Positions 1 through 10,022 are shown, counted from the stretch's first letter. The stretch: DNA of 64,000 bases from Bradyrhizobium sp. sBnM-33 (GCF_032917945.1 NZ_CP136624.1:558001-622000), one strand, 5' to 3'. Program-made: numbers and translations. Notes: a model not told the origin generated them from the sequence alone.

Positions 1-584
1 CCCTGCTGCGCCAGCTTGACCTGCCGCCGGTTCATCTCATCGGCCATTCCTATGGCGGCGGGGTCTCCGCGCAATTCGCCAGCGAGCGCCCGGACCTTGT
101 GCGCTCACTAGTGCTGGCGGAGCCAGCCGTCGCGACGATTGCGCTGGACGATCCTGCAGTGCCGGGATTGCTGGCCGAATTTGGCGAGAACAGGAAGATA
201 GTTTTCGAGGAATGGCAGAAAGGCAATCGGACTAAAGCTGTCGAGGAGCAACTCCTCTACGTGTTCGGCCACGAAACCCTCGACCGGATTCGGGGCGAGC
301 ATCTCGCCTTCATCAACGAGAATGCGGACGTAATCGGCGCGGCTTTCCGACCGCGGCCCCCGCCGCCACCGTTCGCGCCTGTGACCGCACGAAGGCTAAC
401 GATGCCAGTACTACTGATCGAGGGTGCCAGCACCAGACCTATCTTTCGGATCACCTGCGAAAAGCTAGCGAGCTATCTACCGGACGTACAGAGGGTCATC
501 CTTCCCGACACCTCGCATGCCCTTTGTCTGGAGTCGCCTGGGCCCTTTAGCGAGGCCGCACTCCAATTCCTGAATAGCCATTGA
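1..584 (+). CDS. Alpha/beta hydrolase, 3' part only
   Basis: The reading frame is open from base 3, so the gene starts before the window. The first residues read LIGHSYGGG, the nucleophile elbow of the alpha/beta-hydrolase fold, with the serine codon at 48-50. The catalytic histidine is probably in PDTSHAL near the C-terminus, and the acid residue would lie in the LLIEGAS segment. Such proteins hydrolyse esters, lactones, amides or epoxides, and the substrate cannot be read from this piece. About 190 residues are visible of a usual 250-290. A proline-rich insert (RPRPPPPPF) sits in the cap region. The next gene is 260 bases downstream, so this is the last gene of its unit. Confidence 0.85.
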   Translation, partial: LLRQLDLPPVHLIGHSYGGGVSAQFASERPDLVRSLVLAEPAVATIALDDPAVPGLLAEFGENRKIVFEEWQKGNRTKAVEEQLLYVFGHETLDRIRGEHLAFINENADVIGAAFRPRPPPPPFAPVTARRLTMPVLLIEGASTRPIFRITCEKLASYLPDVQRVILPDTSHALCLESPGPFSEAALQFLNSH

Positions 585-846
585 CTCGAACGCCAGGTAC
601 TCGCCCTCGTCACCCCGCCGTCGACCCTCGTTGATGCCGACAGAATAGCACTGCAATGTCACAGTCTGGCACGAAACAGACTCGCCCGCGCATTTCGCCG
701 ATGTCCGTAATTGATGGCAGAGGGGACGAAGCGCGTCCGGCGCCGGAGGTCAGTTGATGACCCAACTCGGACATGAGCATAGCCAGACATTGGTCCACAA
801 TTGTGCTATATGAACATTAAGTTTCCCCGAGCCCCGGGGGTGCATC

Positions 847-2635
847 TTGAGCAGAGAGCACGTAGAGCGGCGACTGGCAGCGATTCTGGCGGCGGATGTT
901 GCGGGCTCTTGCCGCTTGATAGGGATCGACGAAGAAGGCGCGCTGGCGCAACTGAAAGCTCTGAGAAAGACGCTTTTTGATCCCAAAATCAGCGATCATC
1001 GCGGGCGCATCGTCAAGAATACCGGGGACGGCGCTCTCGTTGAGTTCGGGAGCGTCGTAGATGCTCTACGCTGCGCCGTCGAAATTCAGCGCGGCATGGC
1101 CGAACAAAATATCGATGTGCCGCCGGTCAAGCGGATCGAATTTCGCATCGGCATTCATGTCGGTGATATTGTTATCGAAGAGAACGATATCTTTGGCGAA
1201 GGGGTCAATATTGCGGTGCGTCTCGAAGAGATCGCAGAACCGGGCGGCATTAGCATTTCCGACGATGCTCGCCGGCAAATTCGTTGCAAGTTCGATATCG
1301 CCTTTGAGGACACGGGTTCGCAATCTTTGAAGAATATCGCCGAGCCGATACGGGTCTGGCGCGTGCGCATTGCCGCAATCGCTTCTCCGGCAATGGTAAC
1401 AAACCTGTCGAGCGAAACTGCGCAGCCGCTCCCTCTCCCCGACAAACCCTCCATCGCGGTGCTGCCGTTCGAGAACATTAGCGGCGATCCAGAACAAGAA
1501 TATTTCGCCGACGGCATGGTCGAGGACATTATTACCGGACTGTCGCGGTCCAAATCGCTTTTCGTCATCGCGCGACACTCCGCCTTTACTTACAAAGGCA
1601 AGGCCGTCGACATCAAGCAGGTCGGCCGTGAACTTGGCGTTCGCTATGTGCTCGAAGGCAGTGTGCGCAAGGCCGGCAATCGCGTTCGTATCTCGGGGCA
1701 GCTCATCGATGCCGCAACAGGAGCGCATCTCTGGGCCGACCGGTTCGACAGCCAACTCGATGATATTTTCGATCTGCAGGATCGGGTGACGAGCAGCGTG
1801 ATCGGCGCACTCTCTCCTCAGCTTGAACGCGCCGAAATCGAGCGCGCGAAGCGCAAACCGACCGAAAGCCTTCAGGCTTACGACTATTATCTTCGCACTC
1901 GCTTGCTTTCATAAATTCACCAGTGAAGCGAACATTGAAGCGCTCAGGCTCACCAGAATTGCCAGCGGCCTCGATCCTGAATTCGCCGCAGCGTACGCGC
2001 TCGGCGCTCGTTGCTATGTACAAAGGAGAACTTTCGGCTGGAGAGTCGATACTGCTGCCCAGGAAATAGCTGAGGCCCGGCGGCTCGCGAGGCGGGCGCT
2101 CGAACTCGATAGAGACGATCCATCGGTACTCGCATGGGCCGGATATGCGCTCGCTTACGTAGTGGGTGAGGTCGAGGAGGGCGCAGCCCTCGCCTCGCGG
2201 GCGATAACTCTAGACCCAAATCTGGCTACCGCACGACATTGGAGCGGTTGGGTCCATCTTTGTCTCGGTGACGTAGATGCCGCGATCGAGCAATTCGAGG
2301 TCGCCTGGCGTTTGAGTCCCCTGGATCCACGGATCTTCATGATCCAGACCGGGCTGGCCTATGCTCATTTTTTCGCCGGCCGCAATGATGAGGCCTCAAC
2401 GTGGGCGGCGACCGCTATCGGGCAACAACCAAATTATTTGACCGCACAACTTATCACGATGGCATGTCATGCGATGTCTGGACGGATTGAGGAAGCGCGA
2501 GAGATCTGCGCACGCTTAATGCAATTGAACCCGCCCCCACGAATATCTCGAATCAGGGCCAGGACCCCATTTCGTAGGGCGCAAGATATCGACAGATTGG
2601 CGCAGGCTTTCCGGATCGCGGGGATGCCGGAATGA
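847..2635 (+). pseudogene. Class III adenylate/guanylate cyclase with TPR tail, frameshifted
   Basis: Translation from a TTG at 847 gives a cyclase catalytic domain (residues about 8-180). Both metal-binding aspartates are present: D17 in ILAADVAG and D61 in KNTGDGALVEF. A TolB-like segment follows (IAVLPFENISGDPEQEYFADGM), as is usual for this rhizobial family. The frame hits TAA at 1912-1914 just after DYYLR. The expected continuation (LACFHKFT..., then TPR-like helices ending at 2635) is in the next forward frame. Comparison with the usual YYLRGLALFH pattern places a loss of about two bases (or a one-base gain) near 1896. The catalytic half could still be made as a 355-residue protein. It would make cAMP or cGMP from ATP or GTP in the cytoplasm. 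The lesion could also be a sequencing error. Confidence 0.8.
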
Positions 2636-2921
2636 CCGTTATTGGCACATTTGAGACATGCCAACTGAAACTGAATATGTCCGTTTCTTGGGGAAGACCG
2701 GAAGTGTCCGGCCGACTGCCGAAACGCACTTTTGACCCTCAACGGACGTTCGGTCGGCATCTGCTGAATTCAGAAAGGTTCTGGGTTTGCCAATCTGTCC
2801 CAAGCGCGGCGGGTGTGGGCCTCATGGCCATTTTGAAAAGTGGCCTAATGTGAAAAATTGCAGACCGACAGTCGTTCCCGTGGTTTAATGCTGACATTGC
2901 GAAACGCCAAAGGAGGAATAA

Positions 2922-3113
2922 GTGAAATCTTTATTTTCGATCATTGCTGCTGCTGCGCTCGTCTTTGCTTTTTCACCGGAGGTAAAGGCGCAGCAACCTA
3001 CAAGCGGAGCGATGAAATCTGCCGCCGGCACCTGGCAGCCGAAGAAGGCGTCCTATGGAAAGCGGATGAGGACCAATTGCGGCGCCCGTGGAAAAATGTC
3101 GGGGGCCTGTTGA
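2922..3113 (+). CDS. Small secreted protein, 63 residues
   Basis: A GTG start at 2922 sits eight bases after a strong ribosome binding site (AAAGGAGG, about 2909-2916). The product has a clear Sec signal peptide: a positive start (MKSL), a hydrophobic stretch (FSIIAAAALVFAF) and a likely cut after VKA. The mature part is only about 40 residues, basic (KKASYGKRMR), with two cysteines near the end. No known family is recognised. A good Shine-Dalgarno site, a signal peptide and a terminator 14 bases after the stop make it a real single-gene unit despite its size. A role in the periplasm or envelope is inferred from the signal peptide only. Confidence 0.7.
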   Translation: MKSLFSIIAAAALVFAFSPEVKAQQPTSGAMKSAAGTWQPKKASYGKRMRTNCGARGKMSGAC

Positions 3114-3126
3114 GCTAAGCAAATCG

Positions 3127-3154
3127 GAGGCCGCCAACTAAGGCGGCCTCTTTC
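3127..3154 (+). terminator. Rho-independent terminator of the small secreted-protein gene
   Basis: GAGGCCGCC at 3127-3135 pairs perfectly with GGCGGCCTC at 3142-3150 across a six-base loop, and the stem is followed by TTTCATTT. It starts 14 bases after the stop at 3113. Confidence 0.85.
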
Positions 3155-3322
3155 ATTTCGAATGTCGCTTACTGGCACATTTGAGACATGCCCACGCACG
3201 GCAAAGATGTCTGATTATAGGGGTAGAGCGGAAGTCGTCGGTAACGACGCAACGCGCGCTCTTGTTCCCGGTGACAGCATGGTGCAACCTGCAGCGGTAC
3301 TTGACCAATTGGGTGCCTTTCG

Positions 3323-4693
3323 ATGACGCGATATCGGATTACGATCAGCGGATCGAACAAGACAGCAATGGCCGACCTGGTCCGCAAATACGACATCGAG
3401 GTTTCCGATCACGGGATTCACTTTCGTCCTGACGTCGGTTACACGGTGACCGCGTTCGCCACGCCGGCGGAAATCCGAGAGCTGCAGCGGAATAATTATC
3501 GTGTTGTTCAGCACGAGAACGCGGGCGAGTGGGGGAAAGCGCGGCAGGGCGAGGTTGGCGTCGGCAACCGCTATGCGCAGTCTGCCGACCTGCACTCGCC
3601 ATCCTGCTTGAAACTCGGCGAGGGGTACCTCAATGTAGACGAAGTGGAATCCGCGCTCGCCGTCGCGGCTGCGGCGCCCTATGCAAACATCGCAACTCTG
3701 ATCGCACTACCCAATCGAACCCACGAAGGTCGGCAGTGTCACGCACTGAAGATCGCGGGTAAAAGTGACGCCAACCGTGTCGGCGTATATTTCCTTGGCG
3801 GTGTCCATGCGCGAGAATGGGGCAGCCCCGACATCCTCATAAATTTCATAGAACAGATCGAACAAGCCTACGTCAACGGGACCGCTCTCACTTTCGGTAG
3901 CAGGACATTCAGCGCCGCGGACATCAGGACGATAGTCGATACCCTGGATATCCTGATCTTTCCGCAGGCAAATCCCGACGGCAGACATTACAGCATGAAC
4001 GTCGACTGTAGATGGCGCAAGAATCGCCGACCGGCGCCAACGGGCGCCCCAGAATGTCTAGGCGTCGATATCAATCGAAATTACGATTTCCTCTGGGATT
4101 TTCACAAACACTTCAGCCCGTCATCAGTTCCGGCTTCAACTGATCCGTGTAGCGATTATTACATTGGCGAATCAAGTTTTTCCGAACCAGAAACCCAAAA
4201 TGCTCGCTGGATCGTCGAACAATTCGCAAATACGCGCTTCTTTATCGACGTCCATTCTTTTGGAAAGCAGATCTTGTACCGATGGTCCGACGATGAAGAT
4301 CAAAGTGTTGATCCCAGCATGAATTTCATGAATGCCGCCCATGATGGCGATCGCGGGGTCGCAGGCTCCTATAAGGAGTACATACCTGCCGGCGATCTTG
4401 CTACTTCCTTGTCCCTCGCCAAAGTGTTGCAGAATGCAATCGAGACAGTGAGAGGCACAAATTACACCATCGGGCAAAGCTATCCCGCGTCAGGCACATC
4501 GGAAGACTATTTCTACAGCCGACATTTTGTCGATGCCAGCAAGACGAAGATCATCGCTTTTACAGTAGAGTGGGGTGCCCAATTTCAGCCGCCTTACGCG
4601 GAGATGCAGCACATCATCGATGAAATCACCGCGGGTCTCCTGGCCTTCTGCTTGGAGATCGCCAATCTTTCTCAAGCCAACAGCGCGGCCTGA
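3323..4693 (+). CDS. M14-family zinc carboxypeptidase
   Basis: This is a metallocarboxypeptidase that removes C-terminal residues from peptides. The zinc ligands are visible as H162 and E165 in GGVHAREW and H311 in FIDVHSFG. The substrate-binding arginine and the Asn-Arg pair appear in WRKNRR and GVDINRNYDF. The catalytic glutamate is E416 in FTVEWG. The catalytic domain covers about residues 105-445, and the first 100 residues resemble a propeptide-like or adaptor region. At 456 residues it is normal for bacterial relatives. I see no signal peptide from this ATG, which is odd for the usually secreted family. No strong ribosome site precedes 3323, so the start is uncertain. It faces the unknown gene at 4742 tail to tail. 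Confidence 0.88.
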   Translation: MTRYRITISGSNKTAMADLVRKYDIEVSDHGIHFRPDVGYTVTAFATPAEIRELQRNNYRVVQHENAGEWGKARQGEVGVGNRYAQSADLHSPSCLKLGEGYLNVDEVESALAVAAAAPYANIATLIALPNRTHEGRQCHALKIAGKSDANRVGVYFLGGVHAREWGSPDILINFIEQIEQAYVNGTALTFGSRTFSAADIRTIVDTLDILIFPQANPDGRHYSMNVDCRWRKNRRPAPTGAPECLGVDINRNYDFLWDFHKHFSPSSVPASTDPCSDYYIGESSFSEPETQNARWIVEQFANTRFFIDVHSFGKQILYRWSDDEDQSVDPSMNFMNAAHDGDRGVAGSYKEYIPAGDLATSLSLAKVLQNAIETVRGTNYTIGQSYPASGTSEDYFYSRHFVDASKTKIIAFTVEWGAQFQPPYAEMQHIIDEITAGLLAFCLEIANLSQANSAA

Positions 4694-4741
4694 GTCGGGC
4701 CGCGCATACCTGGGGTCCGTCCTGAAGCCAGCCGGGTGAGA

Positions 4742-5176
4742 TCAATATTTCCCGCGCCGGTCCGCGAAGGCCGACGTCATAGGCCTTGGAAATCCAGAAA
4801 TAACAATCGTGTAGGTGGCGGGCGAGCCGGGCAAGTAGGTGCACGTTATAGATTTGGGATCCGTTTCATCCTTCCACGCAAACGAGATCAGTGTTGGATC
4901 GTCGTCACCGTTACTTTTCTTTCGGGTCATGGCGTGAATAACGTGCCGCTTGATCTCGTTCTGCACATCCTTCGGATACAAGTCGACATCACTTTTCCAG
5001 TGTCGAAGTTCAGCCCCGGTAAGGCCGTAGTACGCGGCCGTCAGATCGCCGAACGTGTAGTCACCGTTGCGAAAGATTTGCTTAAAGTGACGTAGCGCTT
5101 CCTTTATGTTCAGTTGGGAGAATTGATTGCTGATGTCGCCTTGACCGGGATGGTGTTTAGCTATGTCATGGCCCAT
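4742..5176 (-). CDS. Hypothetical protein, 144 residues
   Basis: No family is recognised. The ATG at 5176 has an upstream GCGAGGA that can act as ribosome binding site. The protein is soluble and has no signal peptide or membrane segment. An N-terminal helical part (SQLNIKEALRHFKQIF) leads to a central GDLTAAYYGLTGAELRHWK and a beta-rich end (SITCTYLPGSPATYTIVISG). The reading frame is supported mainly by its isolation, its ribosome site and the lack of a competing frame. Confidence 0.55.
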   Translation of the reverse strand: MGHDIAKHHPGQGDISNQFSQLNIKEALRHFKQIFRNGDYTFGDLTAAYYGLTGAELRHWKSDVDLYPKDVQNEIKRHVIHAMTRKKSNGDDDPTLISFAWKDETDPKSITCTYLPGSPATYTIVISGFPRPMTSAFADRRGKY

Positions 5177-5395
5177 GGCTGTCCTCGCAATACCTAGAAG
5201 AGCCGCGCTGAGGCCTAAACCTTACAATAAATCAGGTATCCGTCAAACTCGTCGACAGACCCGTATTCTTTGACAGCCTCTGAACGAACCGGACTGCGTC
5301 GTCATAGAGCTGTGCTGCGCCGCACGTCTTGCTTGCTGGCACCGTGGTTAGCGGTGTAGTTTGGGCCATCAATTAGCCAGTTACCGGTTGTTCTC

Positions 5396-8300
5396 ATGGA
5401 TTGCCTGGCATGCGGCACCTCGAACCCGGCAGAAAGCCCGCAATGTTTGAAATGCGGAGCGGCTCTGATCGAGCCTTGCGCTAGTTGCGGCGCGCCTGTC
5501 CCGCTCTCGAGCCGGTTTTGTGGCAATTGCGGTGCGCGGTCCGAGCGCAGCCAGGCAGATCGCGCCGATCAGGATTGGGATAAATTGGCGGCGCCAATAC
5601 GACTTCCGCAGCATTTGGTGCGGCGCGTCCTTGACACGCGTGCCCTGCTCGAAGGCGAGCGTAAGCAGATTACGGTTCTGTTCGCGGACATCAAGGGGTC
5701 GACAAATCTGATCGAGGATCTCGACCCTGAAGAAGCTGAGTTGCGGCTTCGTCCGGCACTCGATGCGATGATCAATGCCGTCCGCCGTTACGAGGGCACC
5801 ATTAACAGGGTGCAGGGCGACGGCATTATGGCTTTGTTCGGTGCGCCGATTGCGCACGAGGACAACGCGGTACGCGCCGCCTACGCGGCCCTGGACATCC
5901 AGAAGGATGTTCACGCGGCCTGCTCTCCTGATATTGCCGTTCGGGTGGGCCTGCACGCCGGCGATGTGCTCGTTCGAGCGATCCATAACGACCTTTCGAT
6001 CGACTACGATGCTATTGGTCCAACCGTGCATCTCGCGGCGCGTATGGAGCAGATTGCCCCACCGGGCGCAATTTACTGCACGGCCAACGTGATGCGGATG
6101 ACGATGGGATTCGTCGACGGCCAGCCGCTCGGGCAGGTCGCCGTAAAGGGGATTCGCCAACCGATCGACTTGTTTCAGATCGTCGGTCACACCTCGGCGC
6201 GCACCCGTTGGGAGGTGACGGCCGCCCGGGGGCTGACTCGGTTCGTTGGCCGGGACCACGAACTCGCGCGGTTACAGCGAGCGGTCGAGCTGGTTGCCGC
6301 AGGTTCCGGCCAGCTTGTTGTCGTCAGAGGCCAGCCGGGCACGGGAAAATCCCGGCTCGTCCATGAATTCCTGCAGTCCTCTCAATTGTCAGGTTGGCTG
6401 GTACTCAAGACGGCCGCCGCTGCCTACGAACGCGGTACGCCCTATCTGGCCATTTCCAACCTGCTGCGCTCATGGATCGGAATCCCGGAGCAGGCCCTTC
6501 CTGCAGAAGCGAGCCGCCGACTGTACGAGGCTCTTGCCGCCTTGCGGACAGGCTCCTCGATCTATGTTCCGGCGTTGCAATGGCTGCTCGACCTTCCAGT
6601 CGAGGATGCCGACTGGCCCGCGCTTGACGCCACAGAACGCCGGCAACGGATGCGCGCGGCGCTGAAGGACCTTTGCCTTTGCTGCGCCGAAAATCAACCG
6701 CTGCTGCTCTGGTTCGAGGACATCCAATGGACCGACGTCGAGACGCAAGGGGTGATCGACGGGTTGATCGAACTATTAGGGACCGCCCGCCTGTTCGTAT
6801 TGGTTACGTGTCGGCCGGAATATGAGCATAAGTGGGATGGCAAGCCCTTTCTCACCGCCATCAATCTCGAGCCCCTCGAAGCTCAGGCGGCCAACGATCT
6901 GGTGCAGGGCCTCATAGGCGGCGACAACGCCGAGCTGCGAGCTCTCATTGTTGAGCGCACCGACGGAACGCCGCTGTTCATCGAGGAGACCGTCAGAACC
7001 TTGGTGGAAAACGGGGCGCTGCGGCTGCGTGCCGGCGGTTATGAACTGACCCGTCAGATCCCGGACATCCGGATTCCGGAGACGGTGCAATCAGTGATCG
7101 CCGCGCGCATTGATAGCCTCAGTCCAAAGCGCAAGTCATTACTGCAGATCGCATCCGTCATCGGATCAAGCATTCCCATCATGCTGTTGCGCGAGGTGGT
7201 TGATCTCTCCGAGTCCGAGCTTCAGAATCTCCTGGCGGAGCTCAAGGCGGCGCAGTTTCTCTACGAGACGCCAAATCCTATATACGCACAGTTGAAGTTC
7301 AGGCACGCTCTGATCCACGAAGTTGCTTATGGGTCCCTGATTTCGGCGAGGCGGCAAATGCTCCATGCGCGGGTGCTGCGCGGCATGGAATCGCAATTTC
7401 GGGACAACACATTCGATGTGGTCGAGAGCCTCGCCCACCATGCTTTCAACGCTGCGCTTTGGGACGAGGCCGTGAACTATCTGTATCAGGCCGGCGATAA
7501 GGCGGTTGAGTTTTCGGCCTACCAAGCCGCAGGCGCCTTCTTCGAGTCGTCATTGCAGGCGCTAACCCACCTGCCGCAGGATCACGAACGCCTGCGACAA
7601 GGGATCGACATCCGACTGAAGTTGCGCCCGGTCTTTGTAGCCATCGCCGACTTCGATCGACTCGAGCGCTATCTCGCTGACGCCGAGACGATGGCCGGCT
7701 CCATTCAGGACCAGCAGCGGCTGGCGGCAATCGACGTTGCCCGGGCATTCGTACACAATGCGCGCGGCGAGCTTGATGCGACCATTGAACGAGGCGCGCG
7801 GGCGCGCAACATTGCCCGTACAATCGGCAACATCGGTCTCGAAGTCGGTGCGGCCTTCTATCTTGGACAGGCCTACATGTGGCGCGGGGACTTCCGGCAA
7901 GCGGTCGCCGTGCTCGAGGACAACATGGCCTGGATCGATGGACCACTGCGGCATCAGCGGGTCGGTACGACCGGGACAAGCTCGGTGCTGTGGCTTGGCA
8001 TGCTGGGCGCTTCCCAGGGCCGTTTGGGCAACTTTGCCGCCGCCATTGATACCGCGCGAAAGGCGTGCCTGATTGCCGACGAAGTCCGGCGTCCGGCGGA
8101 CATTGCGATTGCCTATTGGTGGGCGGGCTTCGTCTTGGAGCATAAGGGCGATATCCCCGCGGCCCTGCAGTACTTGGAGCACGGATTCAACGTCTGCCGC
8201 ACCGGCCAGATCAACTATTTGCTGCCGATCATCTCGACCTCGCTGGGCCATGCCTATGTGCTGGCCGGCCGTGCCGAGCAGGGAATACCGCTGCTTGAAA

Positions 8301-8770
8301 AGGCATTGGCGTTCAATCGCGGCGCCAAATTCACTTACGGCGAGGCCTGGTCAAGCGTCTATTTGGGCTTCGCTAACCTACTCGACAATCGCTACGGAGG
8401 GATGCTCGATCAAGCTCGAAACATCCTTGAGCTCGCACGAAAGCACGGGTACCGGGCGATTGAAGTCGACGCTCTCCACCTACTGGGAGACGTCCACCGA
8501 AATCCTTCCGCTCCGGCGCGAGAGGAGGCCGAGCGCTGCTACTTGCAGGCCTGTGATCTGAGCAGTGAACTCGGGTTGCGGCCCGAATATGCACGCTGCC
8601 AAATGGCTCTTGGGCAACTGCTTGTGGAATCGGGGCGCCAGGCGGAGGCCGAGCGGCTGATTGATTCGGCTGTCCAGCTCTGTCGCAGCATAGGAATGGT
8701 CGAGACGTCCATTAAGCCTGACCGCATGGCACGTCTCAATTCATCGAGTAGCGGAGAGGCAGTGTCTTAG
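5396..8770 (+). CDS. Zinc-ribbon / class III cyclase / AAA ATPase / TPR regulator
   Basis: A 1124-residue multidomain signalling protein. Residues 3-46 form two zinc ribbons (CLACG, CLKCG, CASCG and CGNCG knuckles). A class III nucleotide cyclase follows at about 88-265, with metal aspartates D98 (VLFADIKGST) and D142 (QGDGIMALFG). An AAA/STAND-type ATPase comes next, with Walker A GQPGTGKS at 312-319 and a Walker B-like LLLWFEDIQW. The C-terminal half is built of TPR-like helices. In this architecture the ATPase-TPR part is thought to sense a ligand or partner and control the cyclase. It is cytoplasmic, with no membrane segment. The 3' end overlaps the convergent P450 gene by 35 bp. The ATG at 5396 precedes the first zinc knuckle directly. 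Confidence 0.9.
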   Translation: MDCLACGTSNPAESPQCLKCGAALIEPCASCGAPVPLSSRFCGNCGARSERSQADRADQDWDKLAAPIRLPQHLVRRVLDTRALLEGERKQITVLFADIKGSTNLIEDLDPEEAELRLRPALDAMINAVRRYEGTINRVQGDGIMALFGAPIAHEDNAVRAAYAALDIQKDVHAACSPDIAVRVGLHAGDVLVRAIHNDLSIDYDAIGPTVHLAARMEQIAPPGAIYCTANVMRMTMGFVDGQPLGQVAVKGIRQPIDLFQIVGHTSARTRWEVTAARGLTRFVGRDHELARLQRAVELVAAGSGQLVVVRGQPGTGKSRLVHEFLQSSQLSGWLVLKTAAAAYERGTPYLAISNLLRSWIGIPEQALPAEASRRLYEALAALRTGSSIYVPALQWLLDLPVEDADWPALDATERRQRMRAALKDLCLCCAENQPLLLWFEDIQWTDVETQGVIDGLIELLGTARLFVLVTCRPEYEHKWDGKPFLTAINLEPLEAQAANDLVQGLIGGDNAELRALIVERTDGTPLFIEETVRTLVENGALRLRAGGYELTRQIPDIRIPETVQSVIAARIDSLSPKRKSLLQIASVIGSSIPIMLLREVVDLSESELQNLLAELKAAQFLYETPNPIYAQLKFRHALIHEVAYGSLISARRQMLHARVLRGMESQFRDNTFDVVESLAHHAFNAALWDEAVNYLYQAGDKAVEFSAYQAAGAFFESSLQALTHLPQDHERLRQGIDIRLKLRPVFVAIADFDRLERYLADAETMAGSIQDQQRLAAIDVARAFVHNARGELDATIERGARARNIARTIGNIGLEVGAAFYLGQAYMWRGDFRQAVAVLEDNMAWIDGPLRHQRVGTTGTSSVLWLGMLGASQGRLGNFAAAIDTARKACLIADEVRRPADIAIAYWWAGFVLEHKGDIPAALQYLEHGFNVCRTGQINYLLPIISTSLGHAYVLAGRAEQGIPLLEKALAFNRGAKFTYGEAWSSVYLGFANLLDNRYGGMLDQARNILELARKHGYRAIEVDALHLLGDVHRNPSAPAREEAERCYLQACDLSSELGLRPEYARCQMALGQLLVESGRQAEAERLIDSAVQLCRSIGMVETSIKPDRMARLNSSSSGEAVS

Positions 8771-10022
8771 GGCCGCCAATAAAGATTGACGCCGAACGCC
8801 GTGGCCTTCCAGCTATTTCGACCGATGTAAGCCGGCTCAGCAGTTCCTCGAAAAAGATTCGCATCTCGAGCCGTGCGAGATGCTGACCAAGGCAGGCATG
8901 GACTCCCTGTCCGAAGAGCGCGTTGCTTGAGGTGTTGCGATCCAATCGAAAGCGGTGCGGCTCATCGAAAACGTCCTCGTCTCGATTGCCAGAAAGAAAG
9001 CACAACATCAACCAGTCACCGCGCGCGACCCGCTGTCCGCTCAGTTCGACTTCGGCGGTCGCTGTTCGCATTACATGGTGCACCGGTGTGGTCCAGCGTA
9101 TCGCTTCCTCAACGAACCTGGGAATCAAGCTGGCATCGGCCTTTAAGGTTTTGAACGCGTCTTCGTTCTCGCACAGTGCCCAAAGCCCACCCGAGATCGA
9201 CGAAGACGTCGTGTCGTGACCGGCTGCTGCGACGATCACGTAATAACTGACCGCCTCGAAATAATCGATGGGCTTGCCGTCGACCTCAGCGTTGGCGATG
9301 GCGCTTGCGAGGTCTTGCGCGGGCGCCGCCCGGCGTCGTTCCATCAGCGGGACAAAGTAGGCCTGAAATTCTCGGAGCAAACGAAACAGTTCCTTGGCAT
9401 GCCTAGCCGGATCACCGCTCCCGGCTTCACCATGCCCGAGGTCCATATCTTCACTTGCGAATAACTCCTGCGTCAGTTTGAGCATCCACGGCTCGTCCTG
9501 GGTTGGGACGCCGAGGATCTGCATCAGGACACGCAGCGGATAATGAATCGCGACATCGCGCACGAAATCGCAAACTGAACCGTGTGCAGCCATGCGATCG
9601 ATGCTGGCGCGGGCAATGGCGCGGATACCATGCTCCAGTGAGCCCACTGTTTGCTGGGTGAACCAGGACTGGGTGATCCGCCGGTATTTCAGATGGTCCG
9701 GTTCATCCATGTGGACGAGGGTGCGGATGGGGTGCGGGCTACCACCGGTCAACGCGCGCGCCATCTCATCGGAAGCCCGTGGCACAAGGGTGTGCGCGCG
9801 GTCGCCGTTGTGAAATAGCTGATGCAGACGCATGATCTTGGAAATGTCGGCGTGCCTGGTCACTAACCAAAACGGATCAAAGCCTTGGGTTTCGACTCGA
9901 CCAAGCGGTTGATTTGCGCGAAGCCACTGAAGCCCCACAAGAAGAGATTTTTGCCTCGCATAAGCCTTTGGGGATGCGATCAAGCGTCCAAGGCGGTCGG
10001 GTATTTTTTTGACCTCCTGCAT
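8736..10022 (-). CDS. Cytochrome P450
   Basis: A soluble bacterial haem monooxygenase of 428 residues. It has the I-helix AAGHDTT (about 266-272), the K-helix ExxR in EEAIRW (306-309) and the haem-binding loop FGQGVHACLGQHLAR with the thiolate cysteine at about 377. It would need separate ferredoxin and reductase partners, and none are encoded nearby. The substrate cannot be predicted. The ATG at 10022 is preceded by AAGGAT at suitable spacing. Its last 35 bases overlap the end of the cyclase gene on the other strand, so the two transcripts are complementary there. Confidence 0.95.
   Translation of the reverse strand: MQEVKKIPDRLGRLIASPKAYARQKSLLVGLQWLRANQPLGRVETQGFDPFWLVTRHADISKIMRLHQLFHNGDRAHTLVPRASDEMARALTGGSPHPIRTLVHMDEPDHLKYRRITQSWFTQQTVGSLEHGIRAIARASIDRMAAHGSVCDFVRDVAIHYPLRVLMQILGVPTQDEPWMLKLTQELFASEDMDLGHGEAGSGDPARHAKELFRLLREFQAYFVPLMERRRAAPAQDLASAIANAEVDGKPIDYFEAVSYYVIVAAAGHDTTSSSISGGLWALCENEDAFKTLKADASLIPRFVEEAIRWTTPVHHVMRTATAEVELSGQRVARGDWLMLCFLSGNRDEDVFDEPHRFRLDRNTSSNALFGQGVHACLGQHLARLEMRIFFEELLSRLTSVEIAGRPRRSASIFIGGPKTLPLRYSMN

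Larger units (their letters stand above)
2643..3192. repeat. 20-bp direct repeat flanking the small secreted-protein gene
   Basis: The 20-mer TGGCACATTTGAGACATGCC occurs exactly at 2643-2662 and again at 3173-3192, in the same orientation, 530 bp apart. The first copy begins a few bases after the cyclase stop; the second follows the terminator of the small gene at 2922. The stretch 2636-2921 otherwise holds no convincing gene. It carries motifs such as GCCGAAACGCAC and CAACGGACGTT that I associate with degenerate intergenic repeats in Bradyrhizobium. Only the 20-bp identity is directly seen. Confidence 0.75.

Noticed and set aside
2643..2658. TGGCAC as part of a sigma-54 promoter
   Set aside because: The required TGC element at the right spacing is absent.
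2632..2853. 73-codon frame after the cyclase
   Set aside because: It starts on the repeat region and has no ribosome site; composition suggests non-coding repeat.
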